Shown here piece after piece: positions 8,336 through 18,002 of a stretch of DNA of 64,000 bases. Under the pieces are notes generated by a model. The model was given only the letters and a program-made list of their open reading frames with translations, had not been told where the DNA came from and ran no database searches. Every line of letters begins with the position of its first letter. The first letter of the stretch is position 1. Source of the DNA: Streptomyces sp. TLI_171 (GTDB lineage Bacteria; Actinomycetota; Actinomycetes; Streptomycetales; Streptomycetaceae); NCBI RefSeq assembly GCF_003610255.1, contig NZ_RAPS01000001.1, positions 5,855,001-5,919,000 of the forward strand, given 5' to 3'. Both the position numbers and the translations under genes were made by a program.

Positions 8336-8436
8336 AGTCACAGAATTGACTAGGTGTACCCGGGAGTATCGGCCCGTCCTTGCTTGCTGTCCAGCGTTTC
8401 ACGACCACCTTCAGCCAGTCGCAGAGTTGACCAGGT
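8336..8436. promoter_or_regulatory. Paired 20-base direct repeats in SnoaL/PadR divergent region
   Basis: AGTCACAGAATTGACTAGGT (8336-8355) and AGTCGCAGAGTTGACCAGGT (8417-8436) agree at 17 of 20 positions and are 81 bases apart. One sits beside the SnoaL-like start (8319) and the other just before the PadR start (8456). TTGACT/TTGACC inside each could act as -35 elements. Likely PadR-controlled divergent promoters. Confidence 0.6.
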
Positions 8437-8455
8437 CGGTGCTAGCTTGAGCGGC

Positions 8456-9022
8456 ATGGCACTGCGGAACGCGCTGATGGCCGCCCTGCTGGAGGGCGAA
8501 GCCTCCGGGTACGACCTCGCCAAGGGCTTCCACGCCTCGGTGGCGAACTTCTGGGCGGCGACGCCGCAGCAGCTGTACCGCGAACTGGACCGGATGGCGT
8601 CGGACGGCCTGGTCAGCGCCCGCACCGTCCGCCAGGAGAAGCGCCCCGACAAGCGCCTGTTCTCGCTCACCGAGGCCGGCCTGGCCGCCGTCCGCGCCTA
8701 CACCGCCGAACCGCCGGCCCGGCCCAGCACCATCCGGGACGAACTGCTGGTCAAGGTGCAGAGCCTGGACGCCGGCGACGCCGCGGCCGTCCGCACCGCG
8801 ATCATCGAACGAATGGAATGGGCGCGCGGCAAACTCGCCCGCTACGAACGCCTGCGCCACCGCCTGCTGGACGGCCGCACCGAGGAGCAGCACCTCAACG
8901 AGGCCGAACGGGTCGGCCCCTACCTCACCCTGCTGCGCGGCATGGAGTTCGAGCGCGAGAACCTGCGCTGGGGCGAGTTCGCGCTCGGCGTGCTCGACCG
9001 GCGGGCGGCCCTGCGCGCCTGA
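8456..9022 (+). CDS. PadR-family transcriptional regulator
   Basis: A 188-residue PadR repressor. The winged-helix domain (residues 1-80: ALLEGEASGYDLAKGF, then QQLYRELDRMASDGLV and KRLFSLTEAG) is followed by the C-terminal helical dimerisation domain ending VLDRRAALRA. The ATG at 8456 is where PadR homology begins; the longer open frame upstream would cover the operator-like repeats. It is divergent from the SnoaL-like gene, which is its probable target together with itself. Confidence 0.88.
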   Translation: MALRNALMAALLEGEASGYDLAKGFHASVANFWAATPQQLYRELDRMASDGLVSARTVRQEKRPDKRLFSLTEAGLAAVRAYTAEPPARPSTIRDELLVKVQSLDAGDAAAVRTAIIERMEWARGKLARYERLRHRLLDGRTEEQHLNEAERVGPYLTLLRGMEFERENLRWGEFALGVLDRRAALRA

Positions 9023-9059
9023 CCCCTACTCACTTGGTCACTCACTTGGTCGACCAGGT

Positions 9060-9977
9060 TCACCAGGCGCGGGCGGCGGCCAGCAGACGCTCCCGGACGA
9101 CCGCCAGGTGCGGGTTCGGCGCCGGGTCCGGACGGTGCACCAGGTAGGCGGTGTTGATCGGCGGATCGTCCGGCAGGTGCAGCGGGACGAGCGCGCCGGA
9201 CGCCAGCTCCGCCCGGCACAGGTACTCGGGCAGCACGCTCCAGCCCGCGCCCGCCACCACGGCAGCCCGGACGGCGCGCAGGTCGGGCACCGTCACGGCG
9301 GCCCGGGCGTGCAGGCGGCGCCCGAACACGTGCCGCCAGTAGCGGCGGACGATCGGCAGGTCGTCCGCGTAACTGACCAGCGGCAGCCGGGGCAGCGCCG
9401 CCGCCAGCTCCTCGGCGGCCGCACCCACGGGCCCGGGGCTGGCCGGCCAGTCCGGGGCGGCGACCAGCACGAACTCCTCGTCCGCCAGCGGCTCCGCGAG
9501 CAGCGCCCGGCCGGTCGGTCGCCGGGTCGCCACCACCAGGTCGTGGCGGCCGGCGCGCAGCTCCGCCAGCAGCGGATCCGTCAGCCCGGCGGACACCCGC
9601 AGTCGCACCCCGTCCGCGACCAGCGGCGCGAGGGCGGCGAGCAGCACGGTGCCGATCAGCTCGGCCGGGCCGGCCAGGTGCACCGGCTCCGCGGGAGGGT
9701 GCTCGTCCGCCGCGCCGGCCAGCCGGTCCAGCGGCTCCGCGACCCGCGCGGCCAGCTCGTCCGCGGCAGGCAGCGCCGCCGCCCCGCGCGCCTGCCGCTC
9801 GAACAACTCTCGCCCCTGGCGCTGCTCCAGGGACCGGACCTGCGCCGTCACCGTCGACTGCGACAGCCCCAGCTGCCGGGCCGCGGCCGTGAACGAGCCC
9901 AGGCGGTACACCGCGAGGAAGGTGCGCAGCTGGTTGAGGTCCGGCTGGCCGCCGGGTGCGAGGGCGTGATCCTGCAC
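9060..9977 (-). CDS. LysR-type transcriptional regulator
   Basis: A LysR regulator with its HTH near residues 15-70 (LNQLRTFLAVYRLGSFTAAARQLGLSQ, then TVTAQVRSLEQ) and an effector domain to the end. I place the start at GTG 9977, giving 305 residues. Upstream the frame stays open through a tandem 9-base repeat encoding NSVNSVNSV, which supplies further in-frame GTG codons every 9 bases, so the exact start is uncertain. It is divergent from the DJ-1/PfpI gene at 10223, the usual arrangement for a LysR regulator and its target. Confidence 0.85.
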   Translation of the reverse strand: MQDHALAPGGQPDLNQLRTFLAVYRLGSFTAAARQLGLSQSTVTAQVRSLEQRQGRELFERQARGAAALPAADELAARVAEPLDRLAGAADEHPPAEPVHLAGPAELIGTVLLAALAPLVADGVRLRVSAGLTDPLLAELRAGRHDLVVATRRPTGRALLAEPLADEEFVLVAAPDWPASPGPVGAAAEELAAALPRLPLVSYADDLPIVRRYWRHVFGRRLHARAAVTVPDLRAVRAAVVAGAGWSVLPEYLCRAELASGALVPLHLPDDPPINTAYLVHRPDPAPNPHLAVVRERLLAAARAW

Positions 9978-10109
9978 CGAGTTCACCGAGTTCACCGAGT
10001 TCACCGAGTGCGTGGAGTTCGTTGGGTCGGTGGGACTCGGACGCTGACCCTGACGCCGACGCGGGCGTGATCGTTCATCTGACGAGCGTACCGGCGGTGT
10101 GGCCGCGCC

Positions 10110-10163
10110 AGCCATCGGAATGTCGATGGCAGCCATCGGTGCTGCCATTGGCAACCGATGGCT
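10110..10163. promoter_or_regulatory. Inverted/direct AGCCATCGG repeats between LysR and DJ-1 genes
   Basis: AGCCATCGG occurs at 10110-10118 and 10131-10139, and its exact reverse complement CCGATGGCT at 10155-10163. TCGATGGCA at 10123-10131 adds a partial copy. The cluster lies between the divergent LysR and DJ-1/PfpI genes and is a plausible LysR recognition/activation region. Confidence 0.55.
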
Positions 10164-10222
10164 CGGCCGGTCTACGGTCGATCCGTACCGTGACGCACCC
10201 CGACCCGTTCAAGGAACGTGAC

Positions 10223-10918
10223 ATGTCGAAGATCCTGTTCGTGATGACCGGCGCCGACCACTGGACCCTGAAGGACGGCACCCCGCACCCCACCGGCTAC
10301 TGGGCCGAGGAGGTCGCCACCCCCTACCGCGCGCTGCGCGACGCCGGCCACGAGATCGCCGTCGCCACCCCGGGCGGCGTCGTCCCGCCGGTCGACCGGG
10401 GCAGCCTGGAGCCCGGTGCGAACGGTGGTGCCGAGCAGGCCCGCGAGGTCGCCGACACGCTCGCCGCCATGACCGAACTCCAGCACCCGCTCGCCATCGC
10501 CGACGTCGACCTCGCCGACTGGGACGCCGTCCTCTACCCCGGCGGCCACGGCCCGATGGAGGACCTCTCCGCCGACGCCGACTCCGGACGTCTGCTCACC
10601 CTCGCCCTGGCCTCCGCCAAGCCCCTCGCCGTGGTCTGCCACGGCTCCGCCGCGCTGCTCGCCGCCGTCGACCAGACCGGCCGGAACACCTTCGCGGGGC
10701 GCCGCGTCGCCGCCTTCACCGACGAGGAGGAGACCCTCGCCGGCCTCGCCGACCGCGCCAAGTGGCTGCTGGAGTCCCGCCTCACCGAAGCCGGCCTCAC
10801 CGTCGACACCGCCGCCCCCTGGACCCCGCACGTGGTCGTCGACGGCAGCCTGATCACCGGTCAGAACCCGGCCTCCTCCGGCCTGCTCGCCGACGAGCTG
10901 ATCAAGCAGCTGGCCTGA
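10223..10918 (+). CDS. DJ-1/PfpI family protein (type 1 glutamine amidotransferase-like)
   Basis: A 231-residue DJ-1/PfpI-superfamily protein. ILFVMTGADHWTLKDG opens the fold, LYPGGHGPMEDL carries the conserved acidic/Gly region, and the nucleophile elbow is VVCHGSAALL (Cys about residue 142). The GYWAEE text (about residues 22-27) is typical of the Hsp31/YajL-like branch, whose members act as chaperones, glyoxalases or deglycases. ATG 10223 is chosen because the homology starts there. It is probably controlled by the divergent LysR gene. Confidence 0.87.
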   Translation: MSKILFVMTGADHWTLKDGTPHPTGYWAEEVATPYRALRDAGHEIAVATPGGVVPPVDRGSLEPGANGGAEQAREVADTLAAMTELQHPLAIADVDLADWDAVLYPGGHGPMEDLSADADSGRLLTLALASAKPLAVVCHGSAALLAAVDQTGRNTFAGRRVAAFTDEEETLAGLADRAKWLLESRLTEAGLTVDTAAPWTPHVVVDGSLITGQNPASSGLLADELIKQLA

Positions 10919-10956
10919 GAGCACTGGCTGCGACCGGATCCGGTCCGGGGCATGGT

Positions 10957-10992
10957 GTGGGGGCCCCACAGCATCTGCTGTAGGGCCCCCAC
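10957..10992. terminator. Hairpin between DJ-1 gene and defence island
   Basis: GTGGGGGCCC (10957-10966) pairs with GGGCCCCCAC (10983-10992), and inside it ACAGCA pairs with TGCTGT (10968-10981). It lies between two convergent genes and could terminate both. Confidence 0.8.
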
Positions 10993-11004
10993 GCCCTCCC
11001 CCGA

Positions 11005-12855
11005 TCAGAAGTAGCCCGGTGCGGACCCGTCGAGCGCTCCGACCAGCGCCGCCCGGTCGAGCAGGATGTTGTTGTTCTCGCAGCTGGTCTCGGGCAGCAG
11101 TACACAGGCGTGGCAGGCCGCGAGGTTGAGACCGTCCGCGCCACCCGCCTCGGTCTCCGCGCACAGCGGATCGTTCGAGCACCAGCCGGCTCGATGCAGA
11201 GCCGACCGGAGCGAGCGGTCCAACCGGTCCGGCTCGCCCTGGGCGACGATGCCGCCCAGACTGCCCGCCGAGTCGTTGGTCGCGGTGTAGATCAGGACGC
11301 CTGCCATCTCGTCGTCCACGTACAAACGCTCGCGAAGTGCGGCCGCCGGATAGCCGGCATCCAGGCTCCACTCGTTGATCAGGACATGAGCCAGCGTGTG
11401 CAGGAGCAGGAAGCGCGGAGTGGCGTGGGACCGGGGCATCGGCCGATCCGAGCCGGTGCCGCGACTGCGCAGCAGTCTGTCGTGGTTCTCGCGCACCCGA
11501 CTCGCCCGTTCGACCGGGCCGGACAAATGTTCCCAATCCCGGAGTCGATCAGCGTCCAGTCGCAGGAACACCCCCTCGCCCCGGACCTCGATGGCGGGAA
11601 GCCAGCTCGGCCGCACGTTCGAGATCGGCGCATGTCGAGGCAGTACGGCCGGACTGGGCTCCTCGATCCGGGTGAACGACTGGAGCGCCCGAACCTCGCG
11701 CAGGCGCTTCACGAGCATCACCTGTGCCAGGCCGTGCGAGTCCAGTACGGGCCCGGTCGGATCGACGGGGGGCTCGCAGACGAAGTCCTGTTCCTCGTCT
11801 GCGTTCTCGGAATGCGCAACGGTGAGGCTGCGGTACTCGTCCCGATAGAGCGTCGTACGTGCCGAACCGAGCTCCTCCGACAATGCCTCCGTCCGTTCCC
11901 CCGTTTGCGTGGTCGCGTCCTCCGCCGCGCGTCGCTGCCGGATCAGCGCGACGACCTCGTCGGGATCGTAGGAGGGGTGGCGCGCCAGAACCTTCTCGAT
12001 GCGTAGGTAGGTACGAATGGCCTCGGCGTTCTCGTCCTTCAACTTGCTGTATAGGCGGGCGGCGAGTTTTGCGTGACCCTCGCTCCACGGGGGGATGGAC
12101 AATGCCGAGTGCGCGACCGGGAACCAGACGGACGAGGAGCCGCGCTGCAAGGTACGCGGTTGCTCGGTGCATGCCTCTGTCGGTGCGTCCTTCAGCCAAG
12201 GGGACCGCCCTCCACAGCGGATACCCAACTCCTTCAGGGCCTGGCGACGGAACGACCCCTCCATCGATGCGGAGGCGCCGCAGGAACAGGCGATCAGCAC
12301 GGAGCGGAGTGAGGCGGTCGACCCGGTCGACGTGAGGGTCAACTCTCCGGCGCAGGAGGTGACTTCGGTCCGCTCGCCGCCGCGATGGACCCACTTCCAA
12401 TAGGGGAAGTCCTCCAAGTGCCCGTTTGCGCAGGCCATTACGAAACGCGACGGCACCAGGCTCTCCTGGCAGGTCGAGCATTCGGCCTTTCCCGCAGGGG
12501 AGTTGAACTTTCGGAAGGGCTGCAGGGCGTTGCAGCGCGGGCAGGAGTACCACTCGGGGAAGCGCACTGCCCGAACGCCGTCCCTCGCCCGGTCCGGGTC
12601 GGGCGCGGGCGGCAGCCGGAACTCGTTCACATGCAACTGGTCGGACAGCCGCGGCTCCACGACGATCGGGGCCTGGGAAATATCCCAGGAGTCGATGCCG
12701 CGGACGAGGAAGGACTCGTTGTCGACCGCGATCATGGCACCGACGCCGTAGGTGGTGATCAGCTGTGCGCGGCGGATCTCACCGAGGCGACGGGCCGCTC
12801 TCACCGGCCCCGAGACGAGGCTCCGACGGCGGCTACGCGAGGGAACGGGGGTCAT
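11005..12855 (-). CDS. drmB: DrmB-like DUF1998 protein (DISARM component)
   Basis: A 616-residue protein with the DrmB plan. It starts RRAQLITTYGVGAMIAV. Zinc-ligand pairs follow at about residues 103-130 (CPRC, then CSTC), with a third CSCGA motif further on. It ends in a DUF1998 domain with WCSNDPLC, ACHACVLLPETSCENNN and LLDRAALVG. DUF1998 proteins accompany defence helicases (DISARM DrmB; as a domain in Druantia DruE) and are thought to help the helicase recognise DNA. The gene follows the DrmA-like gene with a 3-base gap and is the last of a four-gene operon. The family call is good; its role in this composite locus is inferred. Confidence 0.85.
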   Translation of the reverse strand: MTPVPSRSRRRSLVSGPVRAARRLGEIRRAQLITTYGVGAMIAVDNESFLVRGIDSWDISQAPIVVEPRLSDQLHVNEFRLPPAPDPDRARDGVRAVRFPEWYSCPRCNALQPFRKFNSPAGKAECSTCQESLVPSRFVMACANGHLEDFPYWKWVHRGGERTEVTSCAGELTLTSTGSTASLRSVLIACSCGASASMEGSFRRQALKELGIRCGGRSPWLKDAPTEACTEQPRTLQRGSSSVWFPVAHSALSIPPWSEGHAKLAARLYSKLKDENAEAIRTYLRIEKVLARHPSYDPDEVVALIRQRRAAEDATTQTGERTEALSEELGSARTTLYRDEYRSLTVAHSENADEEQDFVCEPPVDPTGPVLDSHGLAQVMLVKRLREVRALQSFTRIEEPSPAVLPRHAPISNVRPSWLPAIEVRGEGVFLRLDADRLRDWEHLSGPVERASRVRENHDRLLRSRGTGSDRPMPRSHATPRFLLLHTLAHVLINEWSLDAGYPAAALRERLYVDDEMAGVLIYTATNDSAGSLGGIVAQGEPDRLDRSLRSALHRAGWCSNDPLCAETEAGGADGLNLAACHACVLLPETSCENNNILLDRAALVGALDGSAPGYF

Positions 12856-12858
12856 GAT

Positions 12859-15800
12859 TCAGCGCTCCTCGAAGAAGGTGGACGAGGCATCGACGTCGCG
12901 TAGGCTCCACAGAGTGGGCCAGGCATCCGAGGCCTCGTCCTCGTAGCCGTTCAGTAGCGCAGGCGCGTGGGTGCCCCGAGGCGCCTCGTAGACCAGACCG
13001 GGATTGTTCTCGGCGAGCCACCTCCATTCGTCGACGAAGTACTCGAATGCCTCGGTGGTTGTGCGGAGTTCGCTCGGATCGACCACGGCAACCCGGTCGA
13101 GGAGGACCGTCGCGACGACGCTGTTCAGGCCCTCGAGGAAATCCTCGATCCTGCCCGCCGCCTCGTTCGGCCGTGCAACTGGTAGCAACAGCCGGGCCAG
13201 CGCCACGACCACCGCGTGCAAGCCGCGGTCCCTGGCCCGGGCCGAGAACGGCGTCACGCTGGTCGACTCGACCTCGCGGTACAGCGCGGAGTGGAAGTGC
13301 TGGAAGTCCTCGTAGTGCGACCGGTCGCGGGAACGGGCGGAGTTGAGCATCACGGCCACCAGCCCCGGGTGCTGCCGGCCGACGCGGCTGGTGGCCTGAA
13401 TGTACTCGGCGGTGGTCTGCGGCTGGCCCATGACCGCCATCAGACCAAGCCGGTCGACGTCCACACCGACCGAGATCATGTTGGTGGCCAGCAGGACGTC
13501 GAGGACGTCCCGCTCCGGAAAGGAGCGTTCGATCTCCTTCAACCGGCGGGAAATGTCACTGGAATTGGCCCGGCTGCTCAACTCGGTGATCGCATCGACC
13601 CGACGCCGAACGCCGTCGTCGCGGACCGACAGATAGTCGAGCCGCTCCTGGACGTCGTCCAGCACCTGGAGCTCGGCGGCGGACAGCAGCCGCAGGCTGT
13701 TGAAGTAACCGACCAGCGTCCAGTACGCGTCCTTCACCTCCGGGGCGCCCTTTGCGGTCTGCGCCCGGTGCAGCAGCGCCGCGTAGACCCGGATCAGCAG
13801 CGTCGTCTGACTGGTGCTGGAGGTCAACAGGCCCACGTACCGGCGGGCCGCTTTGCGCTCCCGGGGTGTCTCGACCGCGAACCAGGAGTCACGGGAGTCC
13901 AGGCCCGCAGGCGGGAACTGGTCGACCCGGCGGGCGAACAACCTGGCACCCTGCTCGTCGGCGCGGCGGATGGTCGCGGTCGACGCGACCACCTTGGGAC
14001 AGCCCGCGAGGGCGTCCACGGCCGTCTCGTAGAGGCCGGTCAAGGTACCCAATGGGCCCGAGATCAGGTGGAGTTCGTCCTGGACGATAAGTTCCGGCGG
14101 CCGAGTGCCGGCGGGTGCGTCCAGGTTGAACAGGGCCGCCGACTCGGGGCGCCACGGAAGCGACGCGAACTTGTCGACGGTGGCGATCACCAGAGTGGGG
14201 CGGGCCCGGTAGACGGCATCGTCGACCAGGTGCACCGGCAGACCGGTGCGGAAGTCGCAGTCGACGGACGGACAGGCGATCGTCATCCGGCCCGCGGCCT
14301 CGTCAACCGCGTAGTCGATCGGGGACAGCGGTTCGCCGCACCACGGGCAGGTGCGCAACTGGACCGGGTTCTCGGTCGCCAGGTCCAGCCGCGGGTTGGC
14401 CCACAGCTGTTTCAGCTTCTCGGCCGCCACGGACAGGCGGTTGGGGGTGGCGGACCGGCCCACCCACATGCCGATCGAAATCTCCTCGCCACCCAGCATC
14501 TTTGGGTCGGCCGCCCGGATCCTTTCCATGGCGCAGATCAGTGTGGCGGCACGTTCGAACTGCTGGAGCGTCAGGAGCCGCAGCGTGTAACGCATGAGGA
14601 CGGTGACACCCCCGCCCAGTCCACCGTCGCGCACGCGGCGCAGGAAGGTGGTGAAGGCGATCAGCCCGAGGTAGGCCTCGGTTTTGCCACCACCGGTGGG
14701 GAACCAGAGCAGATCGGCAACGTCCCGGTCGTCGTGTTCGGGATCGACAATGCCCGCCAGGCAGATCAGGACGAAGGAAATCTGGAACGGCCGCCAGCGA
14801 CCTGACGAGACGTCGGGACGCCCCGTTCTGCCGCCCTTGATCCAGGCAGTCCGGGCGCGCTGCTCCGCCATGGCGAGATTTGTCAGCCGAAAGGCGCGCA
14901 GGATCTCGGGCCGGTTCGGATCGGCCAGCAGGCCCACACCCTCGTGCATCCGGCGGAGGGTGCGGCGACATCGCTCCAACTGCTCGGCTGCGGCCGGGCC
15001 GTGCTCGGTGTCGGCCAGCGACAGGCTCTGTTCAGCCAAGCCGTCGATCCACTCGCGGTATCCGTCGAGCATCCGGTGCAGGGCCTGGACGACCTCATCG
15101 GTGGGCGCGGTGCCGAGACCGCGCATGGTAAGTGCCTCGGTGGAGATCGCCGGGTTGGAGTCGGTCAGCAGCACCTCGTGGGAGGGTACGAACTCGGTCC
15201 GGACGACGGCGACTGCCGCGAGCTTGTTGTCCTTCGACCCGATAGGTGGAGGTGTCCAGTCCCAGTGCGCGGCGCAACCATGCCCGATGGCGAAGCTCGG
15301 CACGTGCCGGTGCAGCATTCGGCTGAGCGCAAGTTCACGGTCGGCGGTGCCGTCGACTGCAGGCCGCGCCACGAATGGAGGCTCTGTGCCCTCCGCGGCA
15401 GTAACTTCCAGGGCCGGTTGGTAGAAGCAATGCGCGTCGCGCAGGTCGAACTGTCCCACCTCGTGGGTGTTCACCACGGTCGCCGTGACGGTCACCGTAC
15501 CGTGCTGGTCCGAGGCAGGGCGGACCAGGACCCGGAGGTCGAGACCGGGGTGGAGCGGGGCCGGCGGCTTGACGAACCCGGGCACCGTCACATCCAGGAC
15601 CACGGGTTCGAGAGGCAGTTGGACACGCCGCCAGTGTTCCTTCTGCGCCCCGGTGCTTCGGGCCTCGGTCCGGCGCGCGGCGACCGGGTGACCGTTCTCG
15701 TCTTCCGGCAGGTAGACCGCCGCCCGGACAGTGAACCGCAGCCGCGGAGCGACACGGGGGTTCACCGCGAAGGTCAGTCCGAATGACGAGGGCATCCGAA

Positions 15801-16083
15801 TGTTGGCCAGCGACACGCCCAGATCGACAGCATCGTCGTCGGTGCCGCGGGTGATCGGCACGCTGTCCAGACCGTCCTGCGCATGCTCCTGTTCTGAAGG
15901 TTCGCGGTGGCCCTCGTCCGGCCGGGTACGGGGGAACAACACCCCGACCGGGTACATGGTGATCGGTGCGTCGCCGCTGAGCACCTCCTCCGGACCACCC
16001 ACGGGGCCGAGCAGATCGTCACGCAGCGACTCCGAGAGGGCGTCGCGCAAGGCGTAGTGGGCTTGGTGGATCGACTCGCTCAC
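12859..16083 (-). CDS. drmA: DrmA-like DISARM helicase
   Basis: A 1074-residue SF2 helicase of the DrmA type. Walker A is WFPTGGGKTEAYL (about residue 460), motif II is QDELH (about 668), and motif III-like text is ASTATIRR. The helicase C-terminal region contains NMISVGVDVDRLGLM and TSRVGRQHPG (about 900). A zinc-binding pair (CPWCGEPL, CPSVDC) lies between motifs I and II, as in DrmA. I start it at GTG 16083, whose GTGA overlaps the UvrD-like stop; the extra upstream frame lies wholly inside the UvrD gene. In DISARM, DrmA and DrmB form the core complex that acts on incoming unmodified DNA. That function is known for the family, not shown here. Confidence 0.85.
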   Translation of the reverse strand: MSESIHQAHYALRDALSESLRDDLLGPVGGPEEVLSGDAPITMYPVGVLFPRTRPDEGHREPSEQEHAQDGLDSVPITRGTDDDAVDLGVSLANIRMPSSFGLTFAVNPRVAPRLRFTVRAAVYLPEDENGHPVAARRTEARSTGAQKEHWRRVQLPLEPVVLDVTVPGFVKPPAPLHPGLDLRVLVRPASDQHGTVTVTATVVNTHEVGQFDLRDAHCFYQPALEVTAAEGTEPPFVARPAVDGTADRELALSRMLHRHVPSFAIGHGCAAHWDWTPPPIGSKDNKLAAVAVVRTEFVPSHEVLLTDSNPAISTEALTMRGLGTAPTDEVVQALHRMLDGYREWIDGLAEQSLSLADTEHGPAAAEQLERCRRTLRRMHEGVGLLADPNRPEILRAFRLTNLAMAEQRARTAWIKGGRTGRPDVSSGRWRPFQISFVLICLAGIVDPEHDDRDVADLLWFPTGGGKTEAYLGLIAFTTFLRRVRDGGLGGGVTVLMRYTLRLLTLQQFERAATLICAMERIRAADPKMLGGEEISIGMWVGRSATPNRLSVAAEKLKQLWANPRLDLATENPVQLRTCPWCGEPLSPIDYAVDEAAGRMTIACPSVDCDFRTGLPVHLVDDAVYRARPTLVIATVDKFASLPWRPESAALFNLDAPAGTRPPELIVQDELHLISGPLGTLTGLYETAVDALAGCPKVVASTATIRRADEQGARLFARRVDQFPPAGLDSRDSWFAVETPRERKAARRYVGLLTSSTSQTTLLIRVYAALLHRAQTAKGAPEVKDAYWTLVGYFNSLRLLSAAELQVLDDVQERLDYLSVRDDGVRRRVDAITELSSRANSSDISRRLKEIERSFPERDVLDVLLATNMISVGVDVDRLGLMAVMGQPQTTAEYIQATSRVGRQHPGLVAVMLNSARSRDRSHYEDFQHFHSALYREVESTSVTPFSARARDRGLHAVVVALARLLLPVARPNEAAGRIEDFLEGLNSVVATVLLDRVAVVDPSELRTTTEAFEYFVDEWRWLAENNPGLVYEAPRGTHAPALLNGYEDEASDAWPTLWSLRDVDASSTFFEER

Positions 16084-18002
16084 TCTGTGCTCCCGCCGGT
16101 TCCGTCCGTCTGCCCGTTGTACCAGTGGAACCGCCCCAGTCCACTGACCCGCGGAGCCAACCACACCCCGTGCTCGCCCAAGCCCGCTCGTTCGGTTGCG
16201 GCAGGGTCGCCCGCCACACTCTCCACACAGTCGACCCGCAGCCCCGAGATGAGCGGCGGCCAGTTCTCCACCGATGCGTTCAGGTTGCGGCGGAGCATCC
16301 GTTGCAGATCGGTGCGGAACCGCTCCGAGACGACGGCGATCCGGCGGCCCGCGACCACCACGGCATACGGGGGCGACTGGTCGGCGGCCACCGGAATCGT
16401 ATGGAGCAGCTCCAGTTCGGCGGGGTCGCCGACGGACACCCCGGTGCGCAGATGCTCCGTCAAGTCCCGGGCGTCCGCGAAGAAGTCCTCGGTGCCGGGT
16501 GGCAGGGAGTGCGAGACATCGTCGCCCAGAAGTTCGATGCCGTTGCGAGCCCAGGAGCTGCGGCCGCCCAGGTACCAGCGGTCAAGCCGCCGGTCCTTGC
16601 GCACCAGCCAGGAACTCGGTGCGTCGAGAACGTACAGGTCGTCGCGTGCCCGGGTCATTGCCACGTACAGCAGTCGGGCCTCTGCCGCCGGGTCGTAGTC
16701 GTACTTCTTCTTCTCCACCCGGCGAGGTGCCTTCAGTGTCCGCGGTTCGACCACCAGGACCCGGTCGAACTCCAGGCCCTTGGCCCGATGCACGGTAGAC
16801 ACGACCACCGGGGCGGATCGAACGGTGGTCAGTTCGTCGGGCAGCCGCTGTTCGGCGAGTGCCCGGTGCAATGCGGGGACCTCCACGGTTCCGCGCGGTC
16901 CACCTGCGACCTTGCGCACCGAACGCCACAGTGAACCGGGCGAATCCTCCCTCGGCAGTTTCAGTTCGGCGAGAAGCTCACGGAAGCGATCCTCACTCAG
17001 CAACGAAGCCCCGGTGACACCCAATAGTTCGGCCAACCACGGTGGGGCGGAACGCTCCCGTGCCGATCGCTGCAGAGTGTGAGGGATGCCGGCGTTGGAC
17101 AGCAGCCCCGAGAGGGTCAGCACCTGGCCGTTGTCCCTGCACAGCACCGCCGTGGTGCCGGGATAGTCGCGCAGCGCGTGCTGTACGTACTCCTCGTCCA
17201 GGCTGCCGAAGTTCTGTGTGGTCAGGAGCAGCGAACGAAGGTCACCATGGATGCGCTCCGCCTCCTCCGCGGCTCGCGCCGGGTCGCGTGACAGTCGATG
17301 CAGACGGGCACCGTGCGGTAGAGCGATGCGGGCCAGGTCGGTTCGGGCACGGAAGTTGTCGCTGAGGTGCAGCTCGGCCAGGTCCTCGCCGAAACTGGCT
17401 CGAACCCAGTCCAGGAACCGATCGGTCTCCTCGGCCCGTTGGTCCGGATCTGACACCTGAAATCCGTAAACAGCCTGTGCGGAGTCGCCGACCACCGTGA
17501 ATCCGGACTCCTCCTGGAACCGGTCGAGCAGCGCCTCTACCATCTCCCGACGCACCCCGACGAGATCCTGTACCTCGTCGATGACCACGTGGGCGGGTAC
17601 CCCGTGCTCTCCGACCTCCACTGCTCCGTGATCGATCGCCTCGATGGCGGCCTCGATCCGACCGTCGAAGTCGACCGTGGACCAGTCGGGCTCCGGGTAC
17701 GCACGGGCCAGCAGCGCCGCTGCCCAGGCGTCGAAGGTTTGCACCCGGACCCGCTGCGCGGCAGTCGCGTGCCGCTCGATCCGCTCGGTCAACTCGCGCA
17801 CTGCGGCTCGGGAGAAGCTGAGCACCAGGATCTCGCCGGCTTCCAACTCCTCCCGTTCCACCAGGGCGTCGAGCCGTCGGACCAAGGTGTACGTCTTGCC
17901 TGCACCGGCCCCGGCGGTGACCAGGACGCGGGCGTCCCAGGGCTGGTCCACCACAGTCTGCTGCTCAGCGGTCAGTGGGTGCTCCTCGACGAAGGCGCTC
18001 AC
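16080..18002 (-). CDS. UvrD/Rep-like superfamily 1 DNA helicase
   Basis: A 640-residue SF1A helicase. Walker A is TAGAGAGKTYTL (residues about 29-40), motif II is VIDEVQDL (about 141-148), motif III-like text is GDSAQAVYGF, motif V is TVHRAKGLEFDRV and motif VI is LLYVAMTRARDDLYV. After about residue 480 comes a C-terminal domain I do not recognise (WLVRKDRRLDRWY onward); it replaces the usual UvrD tail and has no RecB-type nuclease motif. The GTG start overlaps the upstream stop as GTGA, and its own stop overlaps the DrmA-like start the same way. A UvrD helicase is not part of described DISARM cores, so its fixed place between the other helicases is notable. Confidence 0.88.
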   Translation of the reverse strand: MSAFVEEHPLTAEQQTVVDQPWDARVLVTAGAGAGKTYTLVRRLDALVEREELEAGEILVLSFSRAAVRELTERIERHATAAQRVRVQTFDAWAAALLARAYPEPDWSTVDFDGRIEAAIEAIDHGAVEVGEHGVPAHVVIDEVQDLVGVRREMVEALLDRFQEESGFTVVGDSAQAVYGFQVSDPDQRAEETDRFLDWVRASFGEDLAELHLSDNFRARTDLARIALPHGARLHRLSRDPARAAEEAERIHGDLRSLLLTTQNFGSLDEEYVQHALRDYPGTTAVLCRDNGQVLTLSGLLSNAGIPHTLQRSARERSAPPWLAELLGVTGASLLSEDRFRELLAELKLPREDSPGSLWRSVRKVAGGPRGTVEVPALHRALAEQRLPDELTTVRSAPVVVSTVHRAKGLEFDRVLVVEPRTLKAPRRVEKKKYDYDPAAEARLLYVAMTRARDDLYVLDAPSSWLVRKDRRLDRWYLGGRSSWARNGIELLGDDVSHSLPPGTEDFFADARDLTEHLRTGVSVGDPAELELLHTIPVAADQSPPYAVVVAGRRIAVVSERFRTDLQRMLRRNLNASVENWPPLISGLRVDCVESVAGDPAATERAGLGEHGVWLAPRVSGLGRFHWYNGQTDGTGGSTE

